From contig PGYK01000006.1 in assembly GCA_002839605.1 (NCBI GenBank), positions 1-64,000 on the forward strand: 64,000 nucleotides of DNA, written 5' to 3'. The position numbers and the translations under genes are program-made. This document shows, piece after piece, positions 1 through 7,845 of this stretch. The notes under the pieces were generated by a model. It was not told where the DNA came from and did no database searches. It worked only from the letters and a program-made list of their open reading frames with translations. Every line of letters begins with the position of its first letter. Within the stretch, counting starts at the first letter, position 1. Source of the DNA: Methanomicrobiales archaeon HGW-Methanomicrobiales-3 (GTDB lineage: Archaea > Halobacteriota > Methanomicrobia > Methanomicrobiales > Methanospirillaceae).

Positions 1-60
1 TCCTTTCTATTTGACTTCACAATCAAGAAAAGGAGACATTGTACCTTAGATCTTTCGGTC

Positions 61-110
61 CTCGATACAATCCGCTTTTGATAGGATTTCTACAGAGCAA
101 AAATTCACTC
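61..110 (+). repeat. Degenerate end of a family A intergenic repeat
   Basis: The stretch ATTTCTACAGAGCAAAAATT at 86-105 matches the right terminus of the repeat at 42368-42620 (42599-42619), and the bases before it loosely resemble those preceding the same boundary near 19000. Nothing coding is seen in 1-264. It is probably an eroded or partial copy, and it may continue beyond the left edge of the window. Confidence 0.4.
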
Positions 111-264
111 AATACCCTCCATGGGTTCGTTGTTGACTACACCCAATCACCGTCTTTAGCGTGAGATGTTCCGATAAACCGACCTGCAAAAAATGAGGTA
201 CCCCGCCGGTTCCTGATCATTGCAACCGATTGCTTTTACTATTCACCGGAACAATACGGGATCC

Positions 265-1047
265 ATGAACGCCCCCGGCACATGGATCCGTATTCTGGCT
301 GCCATGATCATCCTGCTCTTCTGTGCCGGGTGCACCACTCCGCAGGAGCCGGCGGATGCGCCTGCAACCCGGATTCCGGTCTCTCCACCACCCGCAGCGC
401 AAATTTCTCCGGTCCTGACCACGGCGATACAGGTCCCGGCAACAACGGGCACGGTAGCCCCTGCCACTACACATGAGGTAATACCGGTCATTGCGACCCC
501 GACATGGATCCCAAAAACCTATGGCCGGGATGCCCTGGATAACCCGCAGATTGTGCTCCTCACCTTTAGAAAGGAGTGCTTCATCTTCGACATCCCCGAT
601 TGCGCCATGCGGGAGGTGTTCCCGGAGGCTGCCGGCGACCCGGCGTACGGGATCCGGCAGCCGGTGCCAAAACTCGTCATGATTTCGGGAGATGAGATGG
701 GCACCTTCCTCCGGGCGCATGCCGGGGAGTACGCGAACGATCCCGATGTTCACCTCCATGTCGATCCCGCCAGTATCGCGGGGACCGCATGCAGTGGTGG
801 CGCCTCAGGGAGCCCGAAGTGGAATTTTGTCCGGATCAATGCAACCCTTATACCCCGGAATGCCCGGCCGGGCGAGTACGAGATCGGGATCAACATCAGG
901 TCGCGGGGAATTGTCATCGAACAGCTCCGGCTGAACCGCTCGTTTGAGATCGACCGGCCGGTCATCATTGCAGGATACGTGCCGCTCCGGCTTGACGAGA
1001 CGGACCTGTTCGACACGATCGATCTGGTGTTTGCGAGACGAGAGTGA
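265..1047 (+). CDS. Putative secreted lipoprotein of unknown function
   Basis: I do not recognise the family. The frame is open from 220, but the ATG at 265 gives a clean lipoprotein leader: short N-terminus, hydrophobic stretch LAAMIILLF, then the lipobox-like FCAGC with Cys23. Residues about 25-85 are a Pro/Thr/Ala-rich linker typical of archaeal surface lipoproteins, followed by a globular domain of roughly 170 residues holding several cysteines. It should sit on the outer face of the membrane. It stands alone, with the next gene on the opposite strand. The product has about 260 residues. The call as a lipoprotein rests only on the leader; the function is unknown. Confidence 0.7.
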   Translation: MNAPGTWIRILAAMIILLFCAGCTTPQEPADAPATRIPVSPPPAAQISPVLTTAIQVPATTGTVAPATTHEVIPVIATPTWIPKTYGRDALDNPQIVLLTFRKECFIFDIPDCAMREVFPEAAGDPAYGIRQPVPKLVMISGDEMGTFLRAHAGEYANDPDVHLHVDPASIAGTACSGGASGSPKWNFVRINATLIPRNARPGEYEIGINIRSRGIVIEQLRLNRSFEIDRPVIIAGYVPLRLDETDLFDTIDLVFARRE

Positions 1048-1107
1048 GCGAGAAAAAAGAATAGAGCGGGAGATCTCCTGTCACCGGGCAGAGGGATAAT
1101 GTAACGA

Positions 1108-1491
1108 TTACCGGTTTTCGATCCGCCTCTCCACCAGCTGGATCAGATCGTGTAATTCCCCGCACGCTTTGATCTCATCGGTTGTGATCAGGATCGAGAG
1201 TTCCGTACCCTTCTTCAAGAGCACGATCGGGAAGGTGATGGGCCGGCGGCCGAACTCGTGGAAAAACTCGTTCCGGTCAAGGGATCGGGACGGGATTTTG
1301 AGTTCTTTGATGAACCGCTTCCACTCCTTCTTCATCCCGAGCGGGCTGTGGGTCAACCGGCTCAGCGGGGAGATTTCACCACCGGCCGATTCCGTTTTCA
1401 TGGTGGAATAATCATGGATCGACTGCAATACCCCGCTGTCGAGGTTGTAGACGAACAGGAGGATAGGAGAATCCTGCATATACGATCCCAT
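1108..1491 (-). CDS. Conserved-looking hypothetical protein, about 127 residues
   Basis: A small soluble protein without a membrane segment or signal peptide. It begins with a beta-strand-like stretch (ILLFVYNLDSG), continues with a basic central part and ends in a helix (LHDLIQLVERRIENR). Composition and codon use look like a genuine gene. The ATG at 1491 is used; a second ATG lies four codons in. It runs on the minus strand downstream of corA with about 130 bases between. I cannot assign a family or a function. Confidence 0.6.
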   Translation of the reverse strand: MGSYMQDSPILLFVYNLDSGVLQSIHDYSTMKTESAGGEISPLSRLTHSPLGMKKEWKRFIKELKIPSRSLDRNEFFHEFGRRPITFPIVLLKKGTELSILITTDEIKACGELHDLIQLVERRIENR

Positions 1492-1625
1492 TCTCGCTGT
1501 TCCCTATCTTAAACATTGGGATGCTCCCGGTTCGCTCGTTCCTGCCATGATCTGGCCGTTTCGTCGCAGTCGGGGGAAAATTTCCCAACGGGCAGGCGGG
1601 CTGCCATGGATCGCTGTTTACGGGC

Positions 1626-2687
1626 TCAGATCCACTTCTTTTTCCGGTAATAGGCAAGCATCCCCACCACCATGACGACCATCACGACCAGGACCGAGTA
1701 ATACCCGTACTCCCACTCGATCTCCGGCATGTTTTTGAAGTTCATCCCGTACAGGCCGACAACGAAGGTGAGCGGGATGAAGATGGTGGCAATCAGGGTG
1801 AGCACCTTCATGATCTCGTTCATCTTGTAGCTCAGGCCCGAGAGGTAGATGTCGATCATGCCCGAGACCATGTCGCGGAAGGTCTCGAGCGTATCAATGA
1901 CCTGGACCGTGTGGTCGTACACGTCGCGGAGGTAGATCCGGGTCGATTCCTGCATAACGGGAGATTCGGATCGTTCGAGATTGTTGATCAGTTCGCGGAG
2001 CGGCCAGACCGATTTTCGTAAAAAGATCATGTCCTTTTTGAGCCGGTTTATCTTCTGGAGCGATTCACGGGTGGGGTTTGTGACCAGTTCCTCCTCAAGG
2101 TTCTCGACCTGTTCTTCGAGCTTCTCCATGACCATGAAATAATTGTCAACAATGCAGTCGATGAGTGAGTAGGCAAGGTAGTCCGGGCCGGCTTTCCGGA
2201 TCCGGCCATCTTTCCTTATCCGTTCGCGGACGGGATTGAACACATCCCCGATATCTTCCTGGAACGAGAGGAGAAAGTTTGACCCGAGGACCATGCTGAT
2301 ATGCTCGATCTTGATGGACTGGTGCGAATCCAGGTACGTGAGAACCTTCAGGTTCAGGTAGATGTACTGGTCAAGGTCCTCCATCTTCGGGCGCTGGCTT
2401 GTGTTGAAGATGTCTTCGAGGATGAGCGGGTGGATGCCAAAGCATTTCCCAAGATCTTCGATGAGTTTCGGGTTGCCGAGGCCGTCGACATTTATCCAGG
2501 TCACGGTGTCGGTGTCCCGAAACCTTATGCATTCGCTGATATCGGTTACCGGTTTCTCGCTAAACCCGAGAGCATTGTAGTCCAGGATCGTGACCGGGAC
2601 CGGGAGGTCGGCGGGTTCGCCCCTGACATGCAGGGTCCCGGGCGGAAGGCCCACACGGTTCGTGAGTTTATGCCGGTAGCGTGACAT
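1626..2687 (-). CDS. corA: CorA-type magnesium/cobalt transporter
   Basis: A divalent cation channel of the CorA family, which admits Mg2+ (also Co2+ or Ni2+) as a homopentamer in the cytoplasmic membrane. The 353-residue length is usual. A long cytoplasmic N-terminal domain with extended helices precedes two C-terminal membrane segments (about 294-313 and 330-348). The signature GMNF lies at 314-317 at the end of the first segment, followed by the short loop with MPEIEWEYG. The tail ends in basic residues (YYRKKKWI), as in CorA. It is monocistronic, with no related gene adjacent. The family assignment is firm; the preferred ion is not visible. Confidence 0.95.
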   Translation of the reverse strand: MSRYRHKLTNRVGLPPGTLHVRGEPADLPVPVTILDYNALGFSEKPVTDISECIRFRDTDTVTWINVDGLGNPKLIEDLGKCFGIHPLILEDIFNTSQRPKMEDLDQYIYLNLKVLTYLDSHQSIKIEHISMVLGSNFLLSFQEDIGDVFNPVRERIRKDGRIRKAGPDYLAYSLIDCIVDNYFMVMEKLEEQVENLEEELVTNPTRESLQKINRLKKDMIFLRKSVWPLRELINNLERSESPVMQESTRIYLRDVYDHTVQVIDTLETFRDMVSGMIDIYLSGLSYKMNEIMKVLTLIATIFIPLTFVVGLYGMNFKNMPEIEWEYGYYSVLVVMVVMVVGMLAYYRKKKWI

Positions 2688-2867
2688 GGAATCGTTTCTT
2701 TTGATGAGTGATTGGATGAAGGGGTGGATAAGAATATCTCAGGGAACCGGTCCGGGATCGGAGGTCTGGGATCCGGAACGGGACTTTCGGTCCTTCATTA
2801 AAAAATTCCGGCAAATCCCGCAAGAGGGCGAAAGATGCGGGAAAGTGGCCAGCTATTGTGGGTGACG

Positions 2868-3485
2868 TTATTCATTGTCCAGTGCGGGCTGCATGCTCAT
2901 GAATCCGAAATACGCTGCGGCCATGATGAGAGCCTGAAGGTAATGTCCGAAGATGAGAAGCAATGAATGAACGATGGAGTTGGCCGGGGAGTACACGATC
3001 TCCTGGAGATTGAAAATCATACTGAGGCCATCAAGGATCCACCCGGTCAGGGGCAGGGCATGGCCAAAGAGGGGAAGCGGCATTCCTTCATACGCGTGAC
3101 CCATGGTCGAATAGAAGAGGAGAGCGACTGCGAAGAATGACAGGCAGGTAAAAGAAAGCCATGGTCGCGCAATGCCGGTTTTTTTCCCGAGCCAGAGGTA
3201 CGGAGTGATGACGGCAAGGGTGGTGAGCAGGAGGATGAGCGAGAACATGACAAGGGTTCCCGCAAGCACGTTCTCCTTCTCTATCAGGTTGCTTAAGAGA
3301 ATTCCACCACTCACAAAAAACACTCCTGCTGCAAGAAGGAGCGGGAGCCACCAGGGGACCGGATCGGCAATCTTCCGGACCGCCGCGTACAGTACGGATG
3401 GCATGATGAAGATGAAGACGAGAAACAGGAGGATGACCAGCGGAAAGATCAGGGTTTCTGACACAAGTATGCATATAATGTGCAA
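2868..3485 (-). CDS. Polytopic membrane protein of unknown function
   Basis: A hydrophobic protein of about 205 residues with roughly five predicted membrane segments (LVILLFLVFIFIM, LPLLLAAGVFFVSGG, LVMFSLILLLTTLAV, FFAVALLFYS and a C-terminal pair). No catalytic motif or known family is recognised. The longest start is a TTG at 3485. A GTG at 3464 or the Met at residue 28 are alternatives, and a TATA-like ATTATATGC overlaps the start, so the N-terminus is uncertain. It follows corA on the same strand but with 180 bases between. Confidence 0.6.
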   Translation of the reverse strand: MHIICILVSETLIFPLVILLFLVFIFIMPSVLYAAVRKIADPVPWWLPLLLAAGVFFVSGGILLSNLIEKENVLAGTLVMFSLILLLTTLAVITPYLWLGKKTGIARPWLSFTCLSFFAVALLFYSTMGHAYEGMPLPLFGHALPLTGWILDGLSMIFNLQEIVYSPANSIVHSLLLIFGHYLQALIMAAAYFGFMSMQPALDNE

Positions 3486-3627
3486 AATAATAAAAGGTGA
3501 TTGCTCATTTTATGGCCCGGATTCCCCCGGGTGCTGGTGGTGCAGGGGGGCGCCATGTCCCGGCAGACGGGAATCTCCCTTGCAGAGACTGCCCGTTCCT
3601 GCTCCCCGGCTTATGCCCCGCTCTCGC

Positions 3628-3948
3628 TTACAACACCGGCAGGAACCACCCGATAACGGAGGTGACAATCCAGATGAAGACCGCGATTGCAAGCGCACGG
3701 AGCCAGCCGATGGTGTAGAGTTTCTGGAGCACAAGCAGCCATACGATGCCGGCGATGAGGGCGGGAAGCAGGCCATATCCGAGTACATAGTAGAAGAGCG
3801 TGTACACTGCGGAACCGATAAGGGCTGCAATGACTGCGGTGGTAAGGCTGTCCTTTGCCCCGAAGAACCGGGCAACATAGTAGATGATGACTGTCGAGAT
3901 GATGAGGGCGACGATGAAGTTTAACAGAACCGAGATATTCGATACCAT
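3628..3948 (-). CDS. Small membrane protein, unknown function
   Basis: A 106-residue protein made almost entirely of membrane segments: LLNFIVALIISTVIIYYV near the N-terminus, a middle pair of hydrophobic stretches, and IAVFIWIVTSVIGWFLPVL at the end. Gly/Ala-rich helices alternate with short polar turns. The ATG at 3948 is the only reasonable start. No family is recognised. It is transcribed leftward, divergent from the lipoprotein gene at 4122. Confidence 0.65.
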   Translation of the reverse strand: MVSNISVLLNFIVALIISTVIIYYVARFFGAKDSLTTAVIAALIGSAVYTLFYYVLGYGLLPALIAGIVWLLVLQKLYTIGWLRALAIAVFIWIVTSVIGWFLPVL

Positions 3949-4088
3949 AAATGAGGCTTGGGAGTTGTTCGTGTTAAACCTGTCGTGCAGGAATTCGCAG
4001 GGGGGAATGGCCGGGGGCCTGTACTTGTGAGGCGGAACGATGGGCAGAAAAACCCGGCCAGAGGACGACCAAAGTCACGCCATCCAAA

Positions 4089-4096
4089 CCTATATC
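4089..4096 (+). promoter_or_regulatory. TATA box of the lipoprotein gene at 4122
   Basis: CCTATATC lies about 30 bases before the ATG, and a GAGGG ribosome-binding-like stretch lies between them. The spacing fits a very short leader. Confidence 0.5.
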
Positions 4097-4121
4097 ATTT
4101 CTCAAGAGGGTCTTTTAGAAC

Positions 4122-4622
4122 ATGAAACGTTCATCGGTTTTCGTTCTGATTATGGCAGTCGTCATCCTGATGGCTGCGTTGAGCGGATGTACGAGTACCA
4201 GCACCCAGCCGGTTGCCACCACTCCTGTGGTAACGTATACTCCTGCACCGACACCCGTGGTTACCGCCATGCAGACAACCGCACCTGCTGCGGAACCTGA
4301 CAAGGTGGCAATTGCGGATAAGACGTTTGCTGACGCTGCCAGGGCGTGTTATGCCAAGAACCCCGTCATCTCTGATATTGCAACCAGACTGGCGTTCACT
4401 TCCTGTATGCAGGATACGCCGGACCCGAAAGGGATGTGCGCATTGAGTTACAAGGATAATATTCTCAAGTACATAAAAGATGACGATACCTCGGCGGGAT
4501 ACGCGAGGATGAACACGAGAATCCGGCTGGCACGGGAAGCCTTCAGCAAGAATTTGTCCTACAATTACCTGATCGATAAGGATGAGGAGTGTAGTCCGCT
4601 GCGCATGGACCGCCCGATGTGA
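4122..4622 (+). CDS. Putative lipoprotein of unknown function
   Basis: A 166-residue protein with a typical lipoprotein leader: MKRSS, a hydrophobic core, then ALSGC with Cys23 as the likely lipidated residue. A Thr/Pro/Val-rich linker (about 24-58) leads to a helical C-terminal domain with four cysteines (ACYAKN, TSCMQD, GMCALS, DEECS) that could form two disulfides outside the cell. The start is fixed by the leader and by a TATA box about 30 bases upstream. No family is recognised. Downstream lies a broken gene, so any original operon is lost. Confidence 0.7.
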   Translation: MKRSSVFVLIMAVVILMAALSGCTSTSTQPVATTPVVTYTPAPTPVVTAMQTTAPAAEPDKVAIADKTFADAARACYAKNPVISDIATRLAFTSCMQDTPDPKGMCALSYKDNILKYIKDDDTSAGYARMNTRIRLAREAFSKNLSYNYLIDKDEECSPLRMDRPM

Positions 4623-4748
4623 GGGACGGGATTTTTTAGAGCAAGTGCAGGTCATTGCAGGTGACCCTCCCTACCATATTTTCCTAACCCGGCCGGACCC
4701 TCTGGGCATGGGGGTGGGGGGATTCGACTTATGCGGTTGGTGTGGTGA

Positions 4749-5135
4749 GAACGGTACCCGCAGTTTACTCAGGTAATCTATGAACAGCAGATTAACGGAG
4801 CTCCGGTAATCGGGCCGGGTGCAGAGATTACTATCTGCCTTGGCACAGATGGAGAACTGCTCTCGATTGAGAAGGCATGGCGTCATGTTGAATCTGCTGG
4901 CGAAATACCGGTTATTTCTGCAACGGAAGCATATGAAAAACTACAGAAACGGGATCTTCTTGTTATTCCCCAATCCTCCCTTGAAGGCGTGAGAATTTCT
5001 GAGGTAAAACTCGGTTATTATGCTGAGGACAGGGAACATGATCAGAAAATGTATTCACCGGTCTGGATTTTCTATGGGTATAAACCGGGGGGTCAGCCGT
5101 TCCCGTATCTGGTTGATGCACGGCGGGAAACCTAA
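4749..5135 (+). pseudogene. C-terminal remnant of a truncated gene
   Basis: The frame that ends at the TAA 5133-5135 is open back to a stop just before 4749 and has protein-like composition throughout (for example PVIGPGAEITICLGTDGE and VWIFYGYKPGGQPFPYLVD). It has no plausible ATG, GTG or TTG near its beginning; the first in-frame Met is close to the C-terminus. I read it as the last 128 codons of a gene whose 5' part is gone. The upstream junction is GC-rich sequence (4680-4745). The fragment resembles the extracellular beta-rich end of a secreted protein, but I cannot name the family. Confidence 0.6.
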
Positions 5136-5155
5136 ACCATTTTTTTGGTGATGAT

Positions 5156-5560
5156 ATGGAGCGAAAGATAATCGGACTCGCCTGCGTGATTGGATGCCTG
5201 GTGATGGTTGCTCTTTTGGTACTCATTCCGGTTTCAATAAAAGATACGCCTCAATGCAATTCTTCACCCCAGTATTTTCTTCAGCTTGAAAATGTAAGCA
5301 GTGGTGAATACCACTACGATTCGCGGGAGGTTGTGAGAGAGAATTTTCCCCGCGATGGTTACCAGATACGCGAGATGAACGAATCCGTGTTCAATCTCAT
5401 TCCATCCCTCCGCAAGGCATTCAGTGATCCGGACAGCCAGGTTTTTATTGACAGCGCGGATGTGAAAACAATATCAGATCTTTCCCATAATTCGGTGTTC
5501 TCATTTAACGGGAATTACTACCTGATTGTAATTGGTCATTATGATCGTGCGGATTGCTGA
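5156..5560 (+). CDS. Small membrane-anchored exported protein, unknown
   Basis: A 134-residue protein with one N-terminal membrane segment (IIGLACVIGCLVMVALLVLIPV), so the remaining 105 residues should face outward. A GGTGATGAT stretch sits just before the ATG. It starts 20 bases after the truncated gene at 4749-5135 and probably belonged to the same transcription unit. No conserved domain is recognised. Confidence 0.65.
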   Translation: MERKIIGLACVIGCLVMVALLVLIPVSIKDTPQCNSSPQYFLQLENVSSGEYHYDSREVVRENFPRDGYQIREMNESVFNLIPSLRKAFSDPDSQVFIDSADVKTISDLSHNSVFSFNGNYYLIVIGHYDRADC

Positions 5561-5691
5561 TTCGTTATTAGCTGATACAATGAAATCTCCAAGGTATATC
5601 TGGTGTTACCCGCGATGAGATGAACGCGACAACAACATCCTCATCGCTTAGTGAATTACCAGTGGCGGTCGGATGGGGCCAGGCGTGAGCT

Positions 5692-5725
5692 GGTCAGTTC
5701 CAGAGCGAAGGCAACCGCCGGCCGG
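5692..5725 (+). repeat. GC-rich intergenic repeat C, copy 1
   Basis: A 34-base stretch beginning GGTCAGT and ending CCGGCCGG closely matches 7097-7130, differing at only a few positions. It lies in the 5561-6194 spacer, which otherwise holds only GC-rich low-complexity runs and no convincing gene. Confidence 0.6.
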
Positions 5726-6123
5726 GGCATAGGGGGCAGGGGGTCCGGTAATTTTGCTGATGGTAGGGGGACCCCCCCTACTCAATAGCGGGCAGGCTGC
5801 GGTTTTTCGCGCTCACGCCGGCAACTCCACGCGGGGAGCGGGCCGTACCTCTCGCAGAAATGCGGGCGTTACTCTAATCCGAGGGGGTTGGGGGTAGGTG
5901 GGCTTGATAGCACCCTTGGACCAACGGAGCCCGATACGGGCCCGGTTGTACGAGTTTTGCCTCACCCCCCTTTTTTGCAGAGGCAATGATTCGGAAAAAC
6001 ACGGTAATTCTCCCGGAATTTATCATCATTTTACGACGGGAATTGGTGAGGCAATATGGAGCAACGTTACAGGGGCCGATGGCAGGGGCGATCATGCACT
6101 GGAAGGGGGGATGGTGCTGGGGA

Positions 6124-6141
6124 GGGGGTGATCCGGAGGGG
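6124..6141 (+). repeat. 18-base repeat D, copy 1
   Basis: GGGGGTGATCCGGAGGGG is identical to 11625-11642, and the 20 or so bases before it are similarly G-rich in both places. It lies about 55 bases before the toxin-antitoxin pair, so it could be promoter-associated or part of a larger mobile repeat. Confidence 0.6.
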
Positions 6142-6194
6142 GCAAATAAGACGAAAAGGCTATTGAATACAAGAATACTAATTACATCATTACT

Positions 6195-6530
6195 ATGACT
6201 TCCAGAGCAGCAGGGCAATCCGGATCCCGGAGCAGGAAAGGCTTTGCGTACGATCCGCAACGGATCACTGCAGCCGGAAAAAAACCTGCCGGGGTCCATG
6301 AGTCTGCCGGAGGTCTTGCAAAAAATGAAAAAATTGAATCGTTACTCACCGATATTGTCAGCCGGCTTGACCGCATTGAAGAGAAGATCGATGAGAATGT
6401 CTATCCTGCGGAATCGGCGATCAAACCGGAACTTGTCAGGCAGCTGAAAAAAGCCCACGCTGATATCAAAAAAGGCAAGGGAAAAACGTATAATTCCATT
6501 GATGATTTTTTTAAGGAAATTGAAGCATGA
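6195..6530 (+). CDS. Putative antitoxin of a RelBE/ParE-type pair
   Basis: A 111-residue protein with a basic, probably disordered N-terminus (to about residue 40), a coiled-coil-like segment (ESLLTDIVSRLDRIEEKIDE) and an acidic C-terminal tail (SIDDFFKEIEA), the usual layout of an antitoxin that wraps its toxin with the tail. The strongest evidence is context: the following gene encodes a RelE-fold toxin and overlaps this one by four bases (ATGA). It probably neutralises that toxin and represses the shared promoter. The exact antitoxin family is not recognised. Confidence 0.75.
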   Translation: MTSRAAGQSGSRSRKGFAYDPQRITAAGKKPAGVHESAGGLAKNEKIESLLTDIVSRLDRIEEKIDENVYPAESAIKPELVRQLKKAHADIKKGKGKTYNSIDDFFKEIEA

Positions 6531-6790
6531 GCTACCGGGTTGTCATCGATCCCGATCTGGCCTCGACCTGCAGGAAGCTCCGAATGAAGAGTCCTGCACG
6601 GTACGAGCAACTCAAGAAAAAAATACGGTTCCTTGTTGAAAACCCGGAATCGGGTAAGCCGCTTCATCCCCCGCTCAAGGGCCAGTGGCGGGTCCATATC
6701 GGACATTTTGTTCTGTTTTACGTGATTGATGTAAAGGAAAATGCAATTGTTTTCTTAAAATTCCTTCATCACGATGAGGCATATCAATAG
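6527..6790 (+). CDS. RelE/ParE-family toxin
   Basis: An 87-residue basic protein with the RelE-fold pattern: N-terminal strand (YRVVIDPDL), two helices (LRMKSPARYEQLKKKIRFLVEN), then a strand-rich C-terminal half with the diagnostic pattern GQWRVHIGHFVLFYVID and an ending KFLHHDEAYQ. In this family the Arg and C-terminal His/Tyr residues support cleavage of mRNA in the ribosomal A site or, in ParE relatives, gyrase poisoning; which applies here cannot be told. It is translationally coupled to the antitoxin by the ATGA overlap. Confidence 0.85.
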   Translation: MSYRVVIDPDLASTCRKLRMKSPARYEQLKKKIRFLVENPESGKPLHPPLKGQWRVHIGHFVLFYVIDVKENAIVFLKFLHHDEAYQ

Positions 6791-7023
6791 GGATCATTCT
6801 GAACGTTTTTCATGCAACCAATTCCCCCAGCAAACGCTCGCGCCATCAGCCCCTCGCACAACCCCTCGATCTCACGGCCCGATGCCACCTGCTGATCGTG
6901 AATCCGCTTCACATCCTGAACGATTTGGGCGAACTGCTGCCGGGTGGCGAGAGGGGGAGATGGGGGCATCCCCGGCACATCCGGCACTTTGCCAGGGATT
7001 TCCGGGATCTTTTTTCTGTACAA
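6784..7023 (-). CDS. Possible small protein antisense to the spacer
   Basis: A 79-codon frame on the minus strand that overlaps the end of the toxin gene by seven bases. The N-terminal third is Pro-rich, and the rest looks protein-like (QQFAQIVQDVKRIHDQQ and a short helical end). I recognise no family, no clear ribosome binding site and no partner gene. It may be a remnant or a chance frame in GC-rich DNA. Confidence 0.25.
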   Translation of the reverse strand: MYRKKIPEIPGKVPDVPGMPPSPPLATRQQFAQIVQDVKRIHDQQVASGREIEGLCEGLMARAFAGGIGCMKNVQNDPY

Positions 7024-7096
7024 TTTTCTCGTGGGAGTTTACAGGAAAATGGGTACAATGTGCCGGAAGTGCCGGGACGAGAGGACCGGCCCAGCC

Positions 7097-7130
7097 GGTC
7101 AGTACCAGAGCAAGGCCCGCAACCGGCCGG
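7097..7130 (+). repeat. GC-rich intergenic repeat C, copy 2
   Basis: It matches 5692-5725 with few differences (GGTCAGTACCAGAGC start, CCGGCCGG end). It directly precedes the family B element at 7158. Confidence 0.6.
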
Positions 7131-7157
7131 TGCGTGAGGGGTCACCGGCAAACACGC

Positions 7158-7274
7158 TGTACCCATGCGACCCCCCTCACATAATTATCAGCCCCCACGC
7201 TCGATCCGCCGACGTAAAACGTCCCGGTTTTCGCACCGGAATCCGGCATGGGGTGGGGGGGTCGCGTGGGTACA
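7158..7274. repeat. Family B element with inverted termini, copy 1
   Basis: A 117-base element that starts TGTACCCATGCGACCCCCC and ends with the inverted counterpart (GGGGGGTCGCGTGGGTACA). The termini pair over about 20 bases with two or three mismatches. The interior contains CAGCCCCCACGC and a CCCGGTTTTC block shared with 11465-11562. There is no reading frame of note inside. It looks like a miniature inverted-repeat element or a long imperfect hairpin. The rest of the 6791-7845 spacer holds another single terminus at 7421 and AT-rich DNA before the next gene. Confidence 0.75.
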
Positions 7275-7420
7275 AAATATTTTTCGCACCGCAAAGGGGC
7301 CTGGAATTATTTTGCGTATGCCGCCCGTTCCGGGCAAACGTGCCGGCGTGAAAACGAGCGGTCGGGCGTGTTGGAAGCGGGGGGAAAACGCGGGGCTAGA
7401 AGGGCCGGGGGATTGGGGTT

Positions 7421-7440
7421 TGTACCCGTGCGACCCCCTC
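7421..7440 (+). repeat. Solo terminus of a family B element
   Basis: TGTACCCGTGCGACCCCCTC repeats the family B terminus with a few substitutions. No inverted partner was found nearby on its right side, so it is a solo end or a decayed copy. Confidence 0.6.
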
Positions 7441-7845
7441 CGTTTGACCGCAATCAGGATCCAGAGTGGATGACATTACGGGGGATAAGTCGAAAGATAA
7501 TACCGCGCAGATCATTATTCCGACGATAAATATTTCCGTGGGGTTACATGAAATAAATTGTATAAAAGTGTTGTCGGCCAAAATTCGTCACGTCTTTTCA
7601 AACATATCACCAGTTCGAATTTTAGGACAGAAATTATTAATAATGCGATATTCAACCGCTCATTGTGAGCAACCAACAATTGGCTCTCACGAAAAAGAAA
7701 GGACGGGTTCACCCAAGTTTACAGACCAAATGAACCCGGCCCGCCCGTAGGCATGAGATTATTATCTTCTGTTCTTATGAAGATTTTCCCGTGCCTTTTC
7801 GAGCGTAGCATTTCGACAAAAACACGAAGAGGTGTTAAAACATAC

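Noticed and set aside
217-759. Minus-strand frame of about 180 codons opposite the first lipoprotein
   Set aside because: It is antisense to a gene with a clear lipoprotein leader and has Arg/Cys/Gly-rich, low-complexity composition typical of GC-rich shadow frames.
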